Assembly: GCF_001953865.1 (NCBI RefSeq)
Contig: NZ_MQUQ01000011.1
Coordinates: forward strand, 62,001-126,000
Length of the DNA: 64,000 nt
Reading direction: 5' to 3'
Source: Amycolatopsis coloradensis
GTDB lineage: Bacteria > Actinomycetota > Actinomycetes > Mycobacteriales > Pseudonocardiaceae
Made by a program: the position numbers and the translations under genes. The notes beneath the pieces are model-generated. The model was not told the DNA's origin. It saw only the letters and a program-made list of their open reading frames with translations, and ran no database searches. Positions 35,958-43,936 of the stretch are shown here, piece by piece; position 1 is the first letter of the stretch; every line of letters starts with the position of its first letter.

Positions 35958-36574
35958 TGACCGGGCCAGTCCTGGTGACGAATCCGGGTGATCGTCCGGA
36001 TCTCGCCGATCCCCGCCCACTCGTTGCGCCCCAGCCGCGCCAGCGGGCGCAACCGGCGGACATCGGGCAGGCTGTTGCCTCGTTCGTCGGTCTCGAACAT
36101 TTCCTCGCGCACGGCGATGTGCCGCACTTGGCCGATGACGACGAACGAGTCACCGAGACCCAGTTCGTGGACCAGTTCGCACTCCAGGGACACTGGCGAC
36201 TCGGCCACCCGGAACGGCGCGACGGTCGCGCTGTTCTCCGCGGTCACCGCGACGGCCTCGAATTCGCTGGTATCGCCGGGGAAGTCCGTCGCCGTCGCGT
36301 TGATCTGCTCGAACATGTCCTCGGTGGCGAAGTTGACCACGAACTCGCCGGTCTCCCGCACGTTCCGCAAGGAGTCCTTGACCGCGATGGAGGTGAACTG
36401 CACCATCGGTGGATCGGCGCACGACACGGTGAAGAACGAATGCGGAGCCAGATTGTCCACACCGGCGCGTGACCGGGTGGACACCCAGGCGATCGGCCTC
36501 GGCACCACCACCGCGGTCAGCAGCCGGTAGACCTCCTGAGGATCCATGCGGACCGGATCGATCTCAGCTCGCAT
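35930..36574 (-). CDS. Flavin reductase-like FMN-binding protein
   Basis: This 214-aa protein is of the flavin reductase-like domain family: LTAVVVPRPIAWVSTRSRAG, HSFFTVSCADPPMVQFTS and KDSLRNVRETGEFVVNFATE are the standard FMN-binding blocks. Proteins of this type reduce or carry flavin for two-component monooxygenases or act as flavoenzymes themselves. A CxGR-type NADH motif is not evident. ATG 36574 has a GAAAGG-like SD on the minus strand. Its stop lies inside the end of the convergent amidase gene (28-bp overlap). It may supply reduced flavin to an oxygenase of the island, which is inference. Confidence 0.88.
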   Translation of the reverse strand: MRAEIDPVRMDPQEVYRLLTAVVVPRPIAWVSTRSRAGVDNLAPHSFFTVSCADPPMVQFTSIAVKDSLRNVRETGEFVVNFATEDMFEQINATATDFPGDTSEFEAVAVTAENSATVAPFRVAESPVSLECELVHELGLGDSFVVIGQVRHIAVREEMFETDERGNSLPDVRRLRPLARLGRNEWAGIGEIRTITRIRHQDWPGHYAGREGTR

Positions 36575-36821
36575 CGAAAGGTTTCCTCTTCTGTCACGTC
36601 GGCGAAGGATGGAAACAAAAGTATACAGTCACCAAGTGCTACTACTATGTTGGGCGGACGAGGCGGCGACGGTCACGCTTTGCCTGACGTCACAGGGGAG
36701 GAAGCTCATGGTGATCGACCTCCGAGACAACACTTCTCGGTTGACCGGCAAGGATGCCACGAGATCGGGTACGGTGGCTTCCAGGCTGATGCAAACGTTC
36801 TCATTCTGGAAGGCGATGGTC
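36575..36821. promoter_or_regulatory. Divergent promoter region, AT-rich
   Basis: This 247-bp gap lies between the flavin reductase and RidA genes. The part at 36600-36650 is unusually AT-rich, with AAAGTATACAGT and a TACTACTATG stretch, and is a good place for two divergent promoters. No copy of the LacI 14-mer or the MarR inverted repeat was found here. Confidence 0.4.
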
Positions 36822-37217
36822 ATGTCCTTACGCCACATCGATCCTGAAGGCCTGCATCCCGTGCCCGGAGTGCTCAGTCATGCCGTCGTGGTCCCGGAAG
36901 CGGGTCTGGTGTACCTGTCCGGGCAAGTCGCCTGGAATCCGGCGGGCGAACTGGTCGGCGCCGGTGATCACGGCCGGCAGGCCCAGCAGATCGTCCGCAA
37001 CATCGACATCGCACTCGCCGCGGCGGGCACCGATCGATCCCATGTGGTCAAGGAGACCATCTACATCGCCGACTACAGTCCGGACGTCGTTCAGCCGATC
37101 ATCGACGCGCTCAGGAAGGGAGTGACGACACCGCCGCCCGCGCAGACGATCGTCGGAGTCGCCACTCTGTACTCGCCCGAGTTTCTTCTCGAGATCGATA
37201 TCGTCGCCACGCTCTGA
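36822..37217 (+). CDS. RidA/YjgF-family protein
   Basis: This 131-aa protein has the RidA fold: GVLSHAVVVPEAGLVYLSGQ, VAWNPAGELVGAGDHGRQAQ, VVKETIYIADYSP and PPPAQTIVGVATLYSPEFLL followed by EIDIVATL. RidA proteins hydrolyse reactive enamines or imines, or serve as deaminases in ring-degradation pathways (for example 2-aminomuconate deaminase or RutC). The usual Arg before the final strand is replaced in this copy by a shifted segment, so activity type is uncertain. ATG 36822 has GGAAGG eight bases upstream. Co-transcription with the second amidase (56-bp gap) suggests a shared nitrogen-compound pathway. Confidence 0.9.
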   Translation: MSLRHIDPEGLHPVPGVLSHAVVVPEAGLVYLSGQVAWNPAGELVGAGDHGRQAQQIVRNIDIALAAAGTDRSHVVKETIYIADYSPDVVQPIIDALRKGVTTPPPAQTIVGVATLYSPEFLLEIDIVATL

Positions 37218-37272
37218 TCGGGCGTCCCGTCCGCGGCGCGCGGAGAGAGAGTGAGGCACGATAAGTACTGAG

Positions 37273-38739
37273 TTGGCGTTTCGATCGGCGACCGAGCTGG
37301 CCCGGCTCATCGCTACCCGTGAGTTGTCTCCGGTGGAGTTGATGAAGGCGTGCATCGCTCGAATCGAGGAACGCAATCCCTCGCTGAACGCCCTGGTCCA
37401 CACCGATCTCGAGCACGCCCGGTCGGCGGCCGTGGCGGCCGAAAAGGCGGTCATGGCAGGCGAGGAAATCGGGCCGCTGCACGGCGTGCCCACCGCGATC
37501 AAGGACTTGTTCAGCACCCGGGCGGGGTGGGTCGCGACCTTCGGTGGCATACCCGCGCTGAAGAACTTCGTCGCGGACCAGTCCAGCCTGTGGGTCGAAC
37601 GGATGGAGGCCGCCGGTGCCGTCATTCTCGGCAGTACCAACAGTCCGGTCCTCGGTTTCCGCGGAGTCTGTGACAACGCGCTCTTCGGCCCGACCTGTAA
37701 CCCCTTCGACATGACCCGGAATTCGGGGGGTTCGTCCGGTGGGGGCGCGGCCGCTGTCGCGGATGGCCTGGTGCCGTTCGCCGAGGGCACCGATGCCGGT
37801 GGCTCCATCCGCATCCCGGCGGCCTGGACCAATCTCGTCGGTCACAAGCCTTCGGCCGGACGAGTTCCGCTGGTCATGCGTCCGGACGCGTTCGGTGGCA
37901 CTGCGCCGTTCATTCACGAGGGCGCGATGACCCGGACGGTCGAGGACACGGTCACGACGTTGCGGATACTCGTCGGTGCTGACCACCGAGATCCGTTCAG
38001 CGTCGACGAGCGCCCCGGCTTCGCCGACGTCCTTGGCGGCGATGTCCGCGGTATGCGGATCGCTTACAGCCCGGGCCTCGGCGTGCACCAGGTCGAGCCC
38101 GTCGTGGCCGACGCCGTTGGGCAAACCGTGCGGTCCTTGGAAGAGGCCGGTGCGTTCGTGGCTCTTGTCGATCCGGAAATCCGGTATGACCAAACCGAAC
38201 TCAGTGATCTCTGGTGCCGATGCGTGGCCAGGATGGTGCTGCCGATCATCGAGAACTTTCGCGAGCGGGGACTGGACCTGGTCGAGCTGGACCAGATCCC
38301 GGCTCCTTTGCTGCGCTGGCTCGACCACGTGGCTGACGAACGCCTGCCCGCGCAGTCCCGCGATTCGGTGATGCGCACGCACGTCTTCGACGCCATCCAG
38401 CACGTTCTCACCGACCACGATCTGCTCGTCTGCCCGACGGTCGGGGCGCTGCCCGTGGTCAACGGCCCGCGCGGCGAGACACTCGGGCCCGCACGAGTCG
38501 ACGGCGTGGCGGTCGATCCCTCCATCGGCTGGACGCTGACGTATCTGCTCAATTTCACCGGTCACCCCGCGTGCTCGGTTCCCGCCGGTCTCGTCGATGG
38601 CCTTCCGGTGGGAATGCAAATCATCGGACGACGCTTCGCCGACGGCGACGTGCTGCGGGCCGCCGCTGCTGTCGAACGACACCGGCCATGGGCCTCGTGG
38701 TACCCGGCACGACGCGGAGGAAGTGGTCGCGGTGCGTGA
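37273..38739 (+). CDS. Amidase signature family hydrolase, unusual start
   Basis: This 488-aa enzyme has the amidase signature: TAIKDLFS (Lys), NSGGSSGGGAAAVADG (cis-Ser) and GTDAGGSIRIPAAW (nucleophile Ser). The C-terminal blocks FTGHPACSVPAGL and LPVGMQIIGRRFADGDVL are also present. The TTG at 37273 is the first standard start, but it lies 17 bases beyond a GAGG and would cut the usual N-terminus. The in-frame codons just before it read ATA-AGT-ACT-GAG, giving (I/M)STELAFRSATEL, the common start of this family. An ATA start or a mutated ATG is therefore likely. It follows RidA and precedes the LacI regulator. Its substrate is unknown. Confidence 0.9.
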   Translation: MAFRSATELARLIATRELSPVELMKACIARIEERNPSLNALVHTDLEHARSAAVAAEKAVMAGEEIGPLHGVPTAIKDLFSTRAGWVATFGGIPALKNFVADQSSLWVERMEAAGAVILGSTNSPVLGFRGVCDNALFGPTCNPFDMTRNSGGSSGGGAAAVADGLVPFAEGTDAGGSIRIPAAWTNLVGHKPSAGRVPLVMRPDAFGGTAPFIHEGAMTRTVEDTVTTLRILVGADHRDPFSVDERPGFADVLGGDVRGMRIAYSPGLGVHQVEPVVADAVGQTVRSLEEAGAFVALVDPEIRYDQTELSDLWCRCVARMVLPIIENFRERGLDLVELDQIPAPLLRWLDHVADERLPAQSRDSVMRTHVFDAIQHVLTDHDLLVCPTVGALPVVNGPRGETLGPARVDGVAVDPSIGWTLTYLLNFTGHPACSVPAGLVDGLPVGMQIIGRRFADGDVLRAAAAVERHRPWASWYPARRGGSGRGA

Positions 38740-38888
38740 GCGGGTGCCACACCCGCGGAAGAATCCGCGACCGGGGCGAGGTTCGCCGGGCCGGGGGGCG
38801 TTCCTGGTCGGACGGGCTCACGATCGGGTTTCTCTCGCGGTAGATGAAACATTCGCGTGCGTGTTCGACAGCACCCGCGCCACCGGTG

Positions 38889-39935
38889 ATGTCCGGGTAC
38901 GATCGCCGGGTGCATCGGGCAACACTCAAGGACGTCGCGGGCCGGGCCGGCGTTCATGTGGCGACGGCTTCCCGGGCACTCAACGAGGCTTCCCGGTACC
39001 TGGTCCAGGCCGACACACTCGAACGGGTGCTAAGCGCTGCGAAGGAGCTCGGCTACACGCCCAACATGGCAGCCCGGACGCTCAAGACAGCCACCTCGCG
39101 TGCGGTCGGGATGCTCATTCCGGACATCATGAACCCGATCTTCCCGCCCATGATGCGTGGGGTGGAGGAGGTGCTCCGCGGCGAGGGTTACAGCACTTGG
39201 GTCGTGAACACCGACGACGACAGCGCGAGGAATGAAGAAGCCGTGTCGGCGTTCCGTCAACGCAATGTGGATGGTCTCATCCTGGCGACCGCGCGGTTGA
39301 ACGATCCGGTGATCGACCTGATGCAGAAGCAGGGAACCGTCACGCCGTTCGTGCTCGCCAATCGCCGAGCCGCTCGATCCGATGTTCCCTCGGTCCGGGT
39401 CGATGAGGCCGGCGGCATGCGGCTCGCGCTGGAGCACCTGATCGGGCTCGGGCACCGGCGGATCGCCCTTCTTGCGGGACCGCAAGACGTATCGACGGGC
39501 CGGGCGGGCAAGCAGGCCTTCGTGGCAGGCGTAGGCAAGTACGGGTTGCCGAAGGTGCGCGGGCAGGTGGTCGTGTGTGGTTCCTTCACCTTCGAGGCGG
39601 GCCGTGAGGCGATGAGGGACCGGTTGCGCGAGGACGTGTCCTTCTCGGCCGTTGTCGCGGGCAATGACCTGATCGCTCTCGGCTGCGTGGACGCCCTCCT
39701 CGAGGCGGGTCTGTGCTGTCCGCGCGATATGAGCGTCATCGGCTTCAACGACATGATGCTGATGGACCGCGTCACCCCGGCACTGACAACAGTGGCCATA
39801 CCGCACCGCCAAGTCGGGGTGGAGGCCGCCCGGTTGCTGGTGGAAGTGATGCGGGGCGAGTTCCGACGCAAATCTTCCGTGGTGTTGAAGCCTTCCCTCA
39901 TGGTCCGCGACACGACCATTCCGTTTCCTGGATAG
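38889..39935 (+). CDS. LacI-family transcriptional regulator
   Basis: This 348-aa regulator has a LacI HTH and hinge: TLKDVAGRAGVHVATASRAL followed by NEASRYLVQADTLERVLSAA and LGYTPNMAARTLKT. The periplasmic-binding-protein-like ligand domain follows (VGMLIPDIMNPIFPPMMRGV, NVDGLILATA, FNDMMLMDRVTPALTTVAIP). ATG 38889 gives seven extra residues; GTG 38910 (V-HRATLKD) is an equally good start, and neither has a clear SD. The 14-mer TGCAAACGATTGCA 49 bp after its stop and in two more promoters of the island is the predicted operator. The likely targets are the amidohydrolase and the SDR operon. Confidence 0.9.
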   Translation: MSGYDRRVHRATLKDVAGRAGVHVATASRALNEASRYLVQADTLERVLSAAKELGYTPNMAARTLKTATSRAVGMLIPDIMNPIFPPMMRGVEEVLRGEGYSTWVVNTDDDSARNEEAVSAFRQRNVDGLILATARLNDPVIDLMQKQGTVTPFVLANRRAARSDVPSVRVDEAGGMRLALEHLIGLGHRRIALLAGPQDVSTGRAGKQAFVAGVGKYGLPKVRGQVVVCGSFTFEAGREAMRDRLREDVSFSAVVAGNDLIALGCVDALLEAGLCCPRDMSVIGFNDMMLMDRVTPALTTVAIPHRQVGVEAARLLVEVMRGEFRRKSSVVLKPSLMVRDTTIPFPG

Positions 39936-39983
39936 CTCTAACGTCGCATGCCTCGGCGGGGCCGGGCCTTCGCCGTGGCGCGT

Positions 39984-39997
39984 TGCAAACGATTGCA
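39984..39997. promoter_or_regulatory. LacI-type operator, copy 2
   Basis: The 14-mer TGCAAACGATTGCA is a near-perfect palindrome 35 bp before the amidohydrolase start and 48 bp after the LacI stop. It is identical to the copy at 42629-42642. Confidence 0.75.
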
Positions 39998-40032
39998 GTA
40001 GGTTGAGCGCTTACTGGGGGAAGGGATTTCCG

Positions 40033-41343
40033 ATGAAGGACACGGGTGCGACGCTGTTACGCGGGGCGACGATCCTGACCATGGATCCGGCGATCGGCGA
40101 CCTGGCTCGTGGCGACCTGCTCATCACGGCGGGCCGGATCAGCGCGGTAGCCGCGACGATCGAGGTGAGTCCGGGTGCCGATGTAGAGATCGTCGACGCG
40201 ACGGGACGCATCGTGATACCGGGCTTCGTCGATACCCATCGCCATATGTGGGAGGTGCTGGTGCGGGGCGGCGCGCCGCACCACACCCTGGAGCAGTACT
40301 ACGTCGACGTGCTCGGGCACGTCGGTTCCCGGGTGACTCCCGACGACGTACACCTCGGGACGCTGGCCAGTGCTCGCAGCGCACTCCTGGCCGGCATCAC
40401 GACCGTCCAGGACATCGCCAACATCCAGAAGAGCCCGGAGCACACCGACGCCGCGGTCGCCGCTCTGCGCCAGTCCGGGGTGCGGGCCGTGTTCGCCTAC
40501 GGGAAGCCGTACTCGCTGATGGCGCAGCAGGGTGCCGGGTTGTCTGACGACGTCCGGCGCGTCCGGTCGGACCTGTTGCCCGACGACACCGCCGATGTGA
40601 CGCTGGCACTGCTCACCGAGTGGGGCGATGACGACGCGGAGCACCGCAACGCTGCGCTGGCGCGGGATCTCGGGGTGCGCACGGCGCGTCACATCGGTGC
40701 CATGACCCCGATCTCGAGGCTTCGGAGTCTTGGAGTGCTCTCGGCGGGTACGACGTTCATCCACGGCAACGCGCTGCCCGTGGACGAGCTGCGGATCATC
40801 GCCGAAAGCGGCGGGACGCTGTCCGTCGCGCCGGGAATCGAGATGCTGATGGGTCACGGCATCCCCATGGTGGGCCGGACCCCGCCGGAGCTGCCGCTCA
40901 GCCTGAGCACCTCCGCCGAGGTCACCGTGGCGGCCGACTTCTTCACGCAGATGCGTGCGGCGTTGCAGGTCGGCCGGGCGTTCGGCCGCGGCGCGGACTC
41001 CGGCCGGGAGCTGACCGCGAGCGAGGTCCTGGCTTTGGCCACCCGGGAAGGCGCCGCGGCGTTGGGCCTCGACGCCAGTACGGGCACCCTGACGCCCGGC
41101 AAGTACGCCGATCTGGTCGTTCTGCGGGCTGACGACCTCGACGTCACGCCAGTGCTCGACCCGGCCGGCACCGTTGTGTCGCAGATGGACCGCCGCCACA
41201 TCGACGCGGTTTACCGGGCCGGGCGCCCGGTCGTGCGCGGTGGCGCGCTGGTGGACGACCCGCGACACCTGATCGAGGGCCTTCAGGTCGCTGCCGCCCG
41301 TCTCGGTCCTGTACCTCGCTCCACCGTTCCACCGCAACGGTGA
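40033..41343 (+). CDS. Amidohydrolase of the AtzA/TrzN/cytosine-deaminase type
   Basis: This 436-aa metal-dependent hydrolase begins with the usual beta-sandwich (TLLRGATILTMDPAIGDLAR). The metal motif GFVDTHRHMWEVLVRGG carries H-x-H. The central barrel His is in TARHIGAMTPIS, and FIHGNALPVDELRIIAESGG holds the His-Gly pair. The end ALGLDASTGTLTPGKYADLV followed by VLRADDLDVTP is typical of this subfamily. Members deaminate or dechlorinate triazines, pyrimidines and purines; the substrate is not determined. ATG 40033 has GGGAAGGGA upstream. Its promoter holds a LacI box, and a broken duplicate of its 5' end with the same box lies at 42629-42840. Confidence 0.92.
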   Translation: MKDTGATLLRGATILTMDPAIGDLARGDLLITAGRISAVAATIEVSPGADVEIVDATGRIVIPGFVDTHRHMWEVLVRGGAPHHTLEQYYVDVLGHVGSRVTPDDVHLGTLASARSALLAGITTVQDIANIQKSPEHTDAAVAALRQSGVRAVFAYGKPYSLMAQQGAGLSDDVRRVRSDLLPDDTADVTLALLTEWGDDDAEHRNAALARDLGVRTARHIGAMTPISRLRSLGVLSAGTTFIHGNALPVDELRIIAESGGTLSVAPGIEMLMGHGIPMVGRTPPELPLSLSTSAEVTVAADFFTQMRAALQVGRAFGRGADSGRELTASEVLALATREGAAALGLDASTGTLTPGKYADLVVLRADDLDVTPVLDPAGTVVSQMDRRHIDAVYRAGRPVVRGGALVDDPRHLIEGLQVAAARLGPVPRSTVPPQR

Positions 41344-41367
41344 TCGACACCCTCGACGCTGCGCGGG

Positions 41368-41826
41368 TCAGCAGTTCCCGGTGGCGGGATCGGAATCGAG
41401 CCGCGTCCAGATGTCCGCGAGTTGTCGCAGATCATCGGTGTTCAGTCGCTCGAAGAAGTGCGTGCGCAGATCGCTGTGATGCTGCCGCCGGGCCTGCCGC
41501 AGCAGTGTGCGCCCTTCGTCGGTCAGCACGGCGTCCAGGCTTCGACCGTCCACTGCGGATCGGCGCCGCTCGATCAGAGAGCGCCGTTCCAATCGGTCCG
41601 CCAGCCGTGTGAAGCCACCCGTCGACATCAGCCGGCGCTCGGCGAGATCGGACATCCGTAGACCTCCGGGGCCGGCGGCGTCCAGTGCGAGCAGTACGTC
41701 GTACTCGGCGAGACTGACGTTCACCGCCGACAGGCCCGTTTCGAGTTGGCGCCACAAGCGCTCGTGGGTGCGCAGGAAGCCGCCCCATGCTTCCTCTTCG
41801 AGTGCGTTCAGTCGTCCCTCGGTCAC
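41368..41826 (-). CDS. MarR-family transcriptional regulator, second copy in the island
   Basis: This 152-aa winged-helix protein has SLAEYDVLLALDAAGPGGLR, MSDLAERRLMSTGGFTRLAD (recognition helix), LERRSLIERRRSAVDGRSLD (wing) and dimerisation helices. The start is GTG 41826, with only modest SD support. It differs in sequence from the MarR protein at 32642. It is divergent from the cupin gene across 165 bp, in which an imperfect 16-bp palindrome at 41910-41925 could be its operator. Target and ligand are unknown. Confidence 0.88.
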   Translation of the reverse strand: MTEGRLNALEEEAWGGFLRTHERLWRQLETGLSAVNVSLAEYDVLLALDAAGPGGLRMSDLAERRLMSTGGFTRLADRLERRSLIERRRSAVDGRSLDAVLTDEGRTLLRQARRQHHSDLRTHFFERLNTDDLRQLADIWTRLDSDPATGNC

Positions 41827-41909
41827 GGCATCACCCTAGGCCGTGTCCTCGGCCGCTGTCGTGCCGCACGCCGGAGGGAGAGTGCGACCGAGGAGGAAAG
41901 GTGATATAA

Positions 41910-41925
41910 CTGTCTGCGCAGGCAG
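41910..41925. promoter_or_regulatory. Candidate operator in the MarR-cupin divergent region
   Basis: CTGTCTGCGCAGGCAG is an imperfect palindrome (one mismatched pair) centred on TGCGCA, next to a TATAAC promoter-like hexamer at 41904-41909. It lies 67 bp before the cupin start. Confidence 0.5.
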
Positions 41926-41991
41926 GTAAAGTTCGAAGCTCCGTCTCCCGAGTCGACGTGTGGTCGGCGTAAGAGCGAAGGAAGTCCAACG

Positions 41992-42489
41992 ATGGGAAAG
42001 AACGGAAGTCGAGCTCACGGTATCCCGACCTTCTCTACTCCGGAGAATGTCGAGAAGATCGAGTACTACAACACGACGTTCGAGCTTCCTCTTCGGGCCG
42101 AAGTGACCGGTGGGCAGTTCCTCATGATCCGGCAGCGCGAGATTCCGGCTGATGCCGCGCCACCCTTTCATGTGCACACCAACGAAGACGAGATCTGGAT
42201 CATCAACGGTGGTGCTTTCCGGTTCTGGACGGGCGGGTCCTCTCTCGCCACGGCCGAAATCTTCGATGTCGGTCCTGGGGCGGTCGTATATGGACCGCGC
42301 AATGTGCCTCACACCTTCCAGAGCATCGACGGACTCGGGGACGTGACTCTCCTGTGGAGTCCTGCGGACAGCCAGGACTACTTTCTGAACGTCGGCCAAG
42401 CCGACTCCCGTAAGGACACCGATGGTCACGACCAGCTCAAGCGGATCGGTGTGCACGTGCTCGATCGAGCCCCGGTCGCCGGTCGGTAG
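41992..42489 (+). CDS. Cupin-domain protein
   Basis: This 165-aa protein has a single cupin barrel. The first cupin motif carries PPFHVHTNEDEIWIINGGAF (two His, one Glu), and the second has YGPRNVPHTFQS (third His), so it should bind one metal ion. Such small cupins act as dioxygenases, epimerases or non-enzymatic sensors. The reaction is not predictable. An SD-like AAGGAAG precedes ATG 41992. It is divergent from a MarR gene. Its stop is followed by a relic of a duplicated amidohydrolase promoter and 5' end. Confidence 0.85.
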   Translation: MGKNGSRAHGIPTFSTPENVEKIEYYNTTFELPLRAEVTGGQFLMIRQREIPADAAPPFHVHTNEDEIWIINGGAFRFWTGGSSLATAEIFDVGPGAVVYGPRNVPHTFQSIDGLGDVTLLWSPADSQDYFLNVGQADSRKDTDGHDQLKRIGVHVLDRAPVAGR

Positions 42490-42628
42490 GTTCACCGGAT
42501 CGGGTGGTGGCGCCGAACGTCGCGCACCGCCGCGCGTGTAGAGCCCTGGACCATCGAGTTCGGCCCGGCTTGCCTTTTCGGTTCGACCCTAACGGGTTCC
42601 GTTTGTGGCGGGAGTCACCCGGGCGTCG

Positions 42629-42642
42629 TGCAAACGATTGCA
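42629..42642. promoter_or_regulatory. LacI-type operator, copy 3
   Basis: TGCAAACGATTGCA is identical to the operator at 39984. It lies 43 bp before the broken amidohydrolase start at 42686, so box, leader and gene start were duplicated together. Confidence 0.7.
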
Positions 42643-42685
42643 GTCGTTTGGCGGCAAGACCTGAGCTACGAAGGGGATCCCGGCG

Positions 42686-42840
42686 ATGACGGACACCGGT
42701 GTGACACTGTTGCCTGGCACAACGCTCCTGACCATGGGCCGGGCTTCACCGAATCCCTGGATCCCCTTGAAGGGCAGGCAAATCGGTACGAGTTCGCCGA
42801 TGAGGCCGGTCTGCGGATCGATGATCGGTGAGCGGTGGCG
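42686..42840 (+). pseudogene. Truncated duplicate of the amidohydrolase 5' end
   Basis: From ATG 42686 the frame reads MTDTGVTLLPGTTLLTMGRA, which aligns with MKDTGATLLRGATILTMDPA of the amidohydrolase at 40033. The similarity includes the GAAGGGGAT-x SD region and the upstream LacI box. After about 18 codons the similarity ends and the frame closes at 42869-42871. No metal motif is present, so it cannot be functional. Confidence 0.75.
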
Positions 42841-42867
42841 CGACATGCTGGGCACGGTGACCGGCCG

Positions 42868-43920
42868 ATGACCGTGTCGATGAGACGGTCGACCGACAGC
42901 GCGTACGCGGCGATCGACCGGCTGGCGCGGCAGCGGTCCACGTGTGAGGACTTCCAGTGGGCGGCGGTGTCCGACCTCCGCCGGATCGTGGGCTTCGACT
43001 CGATGTGCTGGAATCTGATTGACCCGCTGACCTGGGTTCCCTCGTGGACCGTGGCCGACAACCCGGTCATCGGGCGGCAACAGCGCAGGGTGCACGAAGC
43101 GTGGGCGTCGTCGGGCGAGTTCGCGGAGTTGACCGACCGGGGATTCGCCTTTACCCGCGTGGACGCCGAGGGTGCGCCGCGGCGCGAGTCGTATTGGTGG
43201 GAGATCGCCGAACCCGGCGGACTACGTGACGGCCTGTCCGTCGCGCTCGCCGCCGACGGCGTGTGCTGGGGGATGCTGCACCTTTACCGCGACGGCGGTC
43301 GCCCTTTCACCGCGGCCGACGTCGAAGCGCTGATGAAGATCGCGTCGACCCTGGGTCGCCGACTGCGGCGCAGTACGATCGACCCGGCAGGGGCGCCGTC
43401 GAGCGACGACGAGGCGGGGACGGTGATCCTCGATCGTGCGCTCGGCCTGGTCGCGTCGACGCCCGCGGCGGATCGCTGGTTGTCCCGGCTTCCGCAGGCC
43501 GTTCCCGGTGGAGACGCGCTTCCCGGCTTCATTTACGCCGTCGCGGCTCGTGCCACACCCGGCGGTTCGTCGCTCCCGTCACCCCGGCTGCGTATCCGCG
43601 CCGATGACGGGACCTGGCTGGTCCTCGATATCGCCTCGCTGTCGGAGTCCGCTCCACTGGGGGTGGGAGCCATGGTGATGACGATCGAACCCGCCCGGCG
43701 CACCGATCTGCGCCCGCTGTTGATGCGGGCACACCAGCTTTCCGATCGTGAGCGGGAAGTCGCCGCGCTGGTCACCAACGGTCTCACGAACCTCGAATTG
43801 GCCGATGCCTTGTTCATCACCCGTCACACCGTGTCGGACCATCTCAAGGCGATCTATAGCAAGCTCGGGGTCAACAGCCGCAGTGAACTCTCCGCCGTAC
43901 TGGCCGGAAACCGGGGATGA
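42868..43920 (+). CDS. LuxR-family regulator with an N-terminal GAF-like domain
   Basis: This 350-aa protein has a GAF-like N-terminal part (residues ~10-165, including DLRRIVGFDSMCWNLIDPLT and FTAADVEALMKIASTLGRRL). A C-terminal LuxR HTH follows (LSDREREVAALVTNGLTNLE, then LADALFITRHTVSDHLKAIY and SKLGVNSRSELSAVL). It is probably a ligand-responsive transcription factor for the surrounding genes. ATG 42868 has no strong SD, and ATG 42880 (MRRSTDS) is an alternative. It is convergent with the next SDR gene (16 bp between stops). Confidence 0.85.
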   Translation: MTVSMRRSTDSAYAAIDRLARQRSTCEDFQWAAVSDLRRIVGFDSMCWNLIDPLTWVPSWTVADNPVIGRQQRRVHEAWASSGEFAELTDRGFAFTRVDAEGAPRRESYWWEIAEPGGLRDGLSVALAADGVCWGMLHLYRDGGRPFTAADVEALMKIASTLGRRLRRSTIDPAGAPSSDDEAGTVILDRALGLVASTPAADRWLSRLPQAVPGGDALPGFIYAVAARATPGGSSLPSPRLRIRADDGTWLVLDIASLSESAPLGVGAMVMTIEPARRTDLRPLLMRAHQLSDREREVAALVTNGLTNLELADALFITRHTVSDHLKAIYSKLGVNSRSELSAVLAGNRG

Positions 43921-43936
43921 CCACGAAGCCTTCGAG

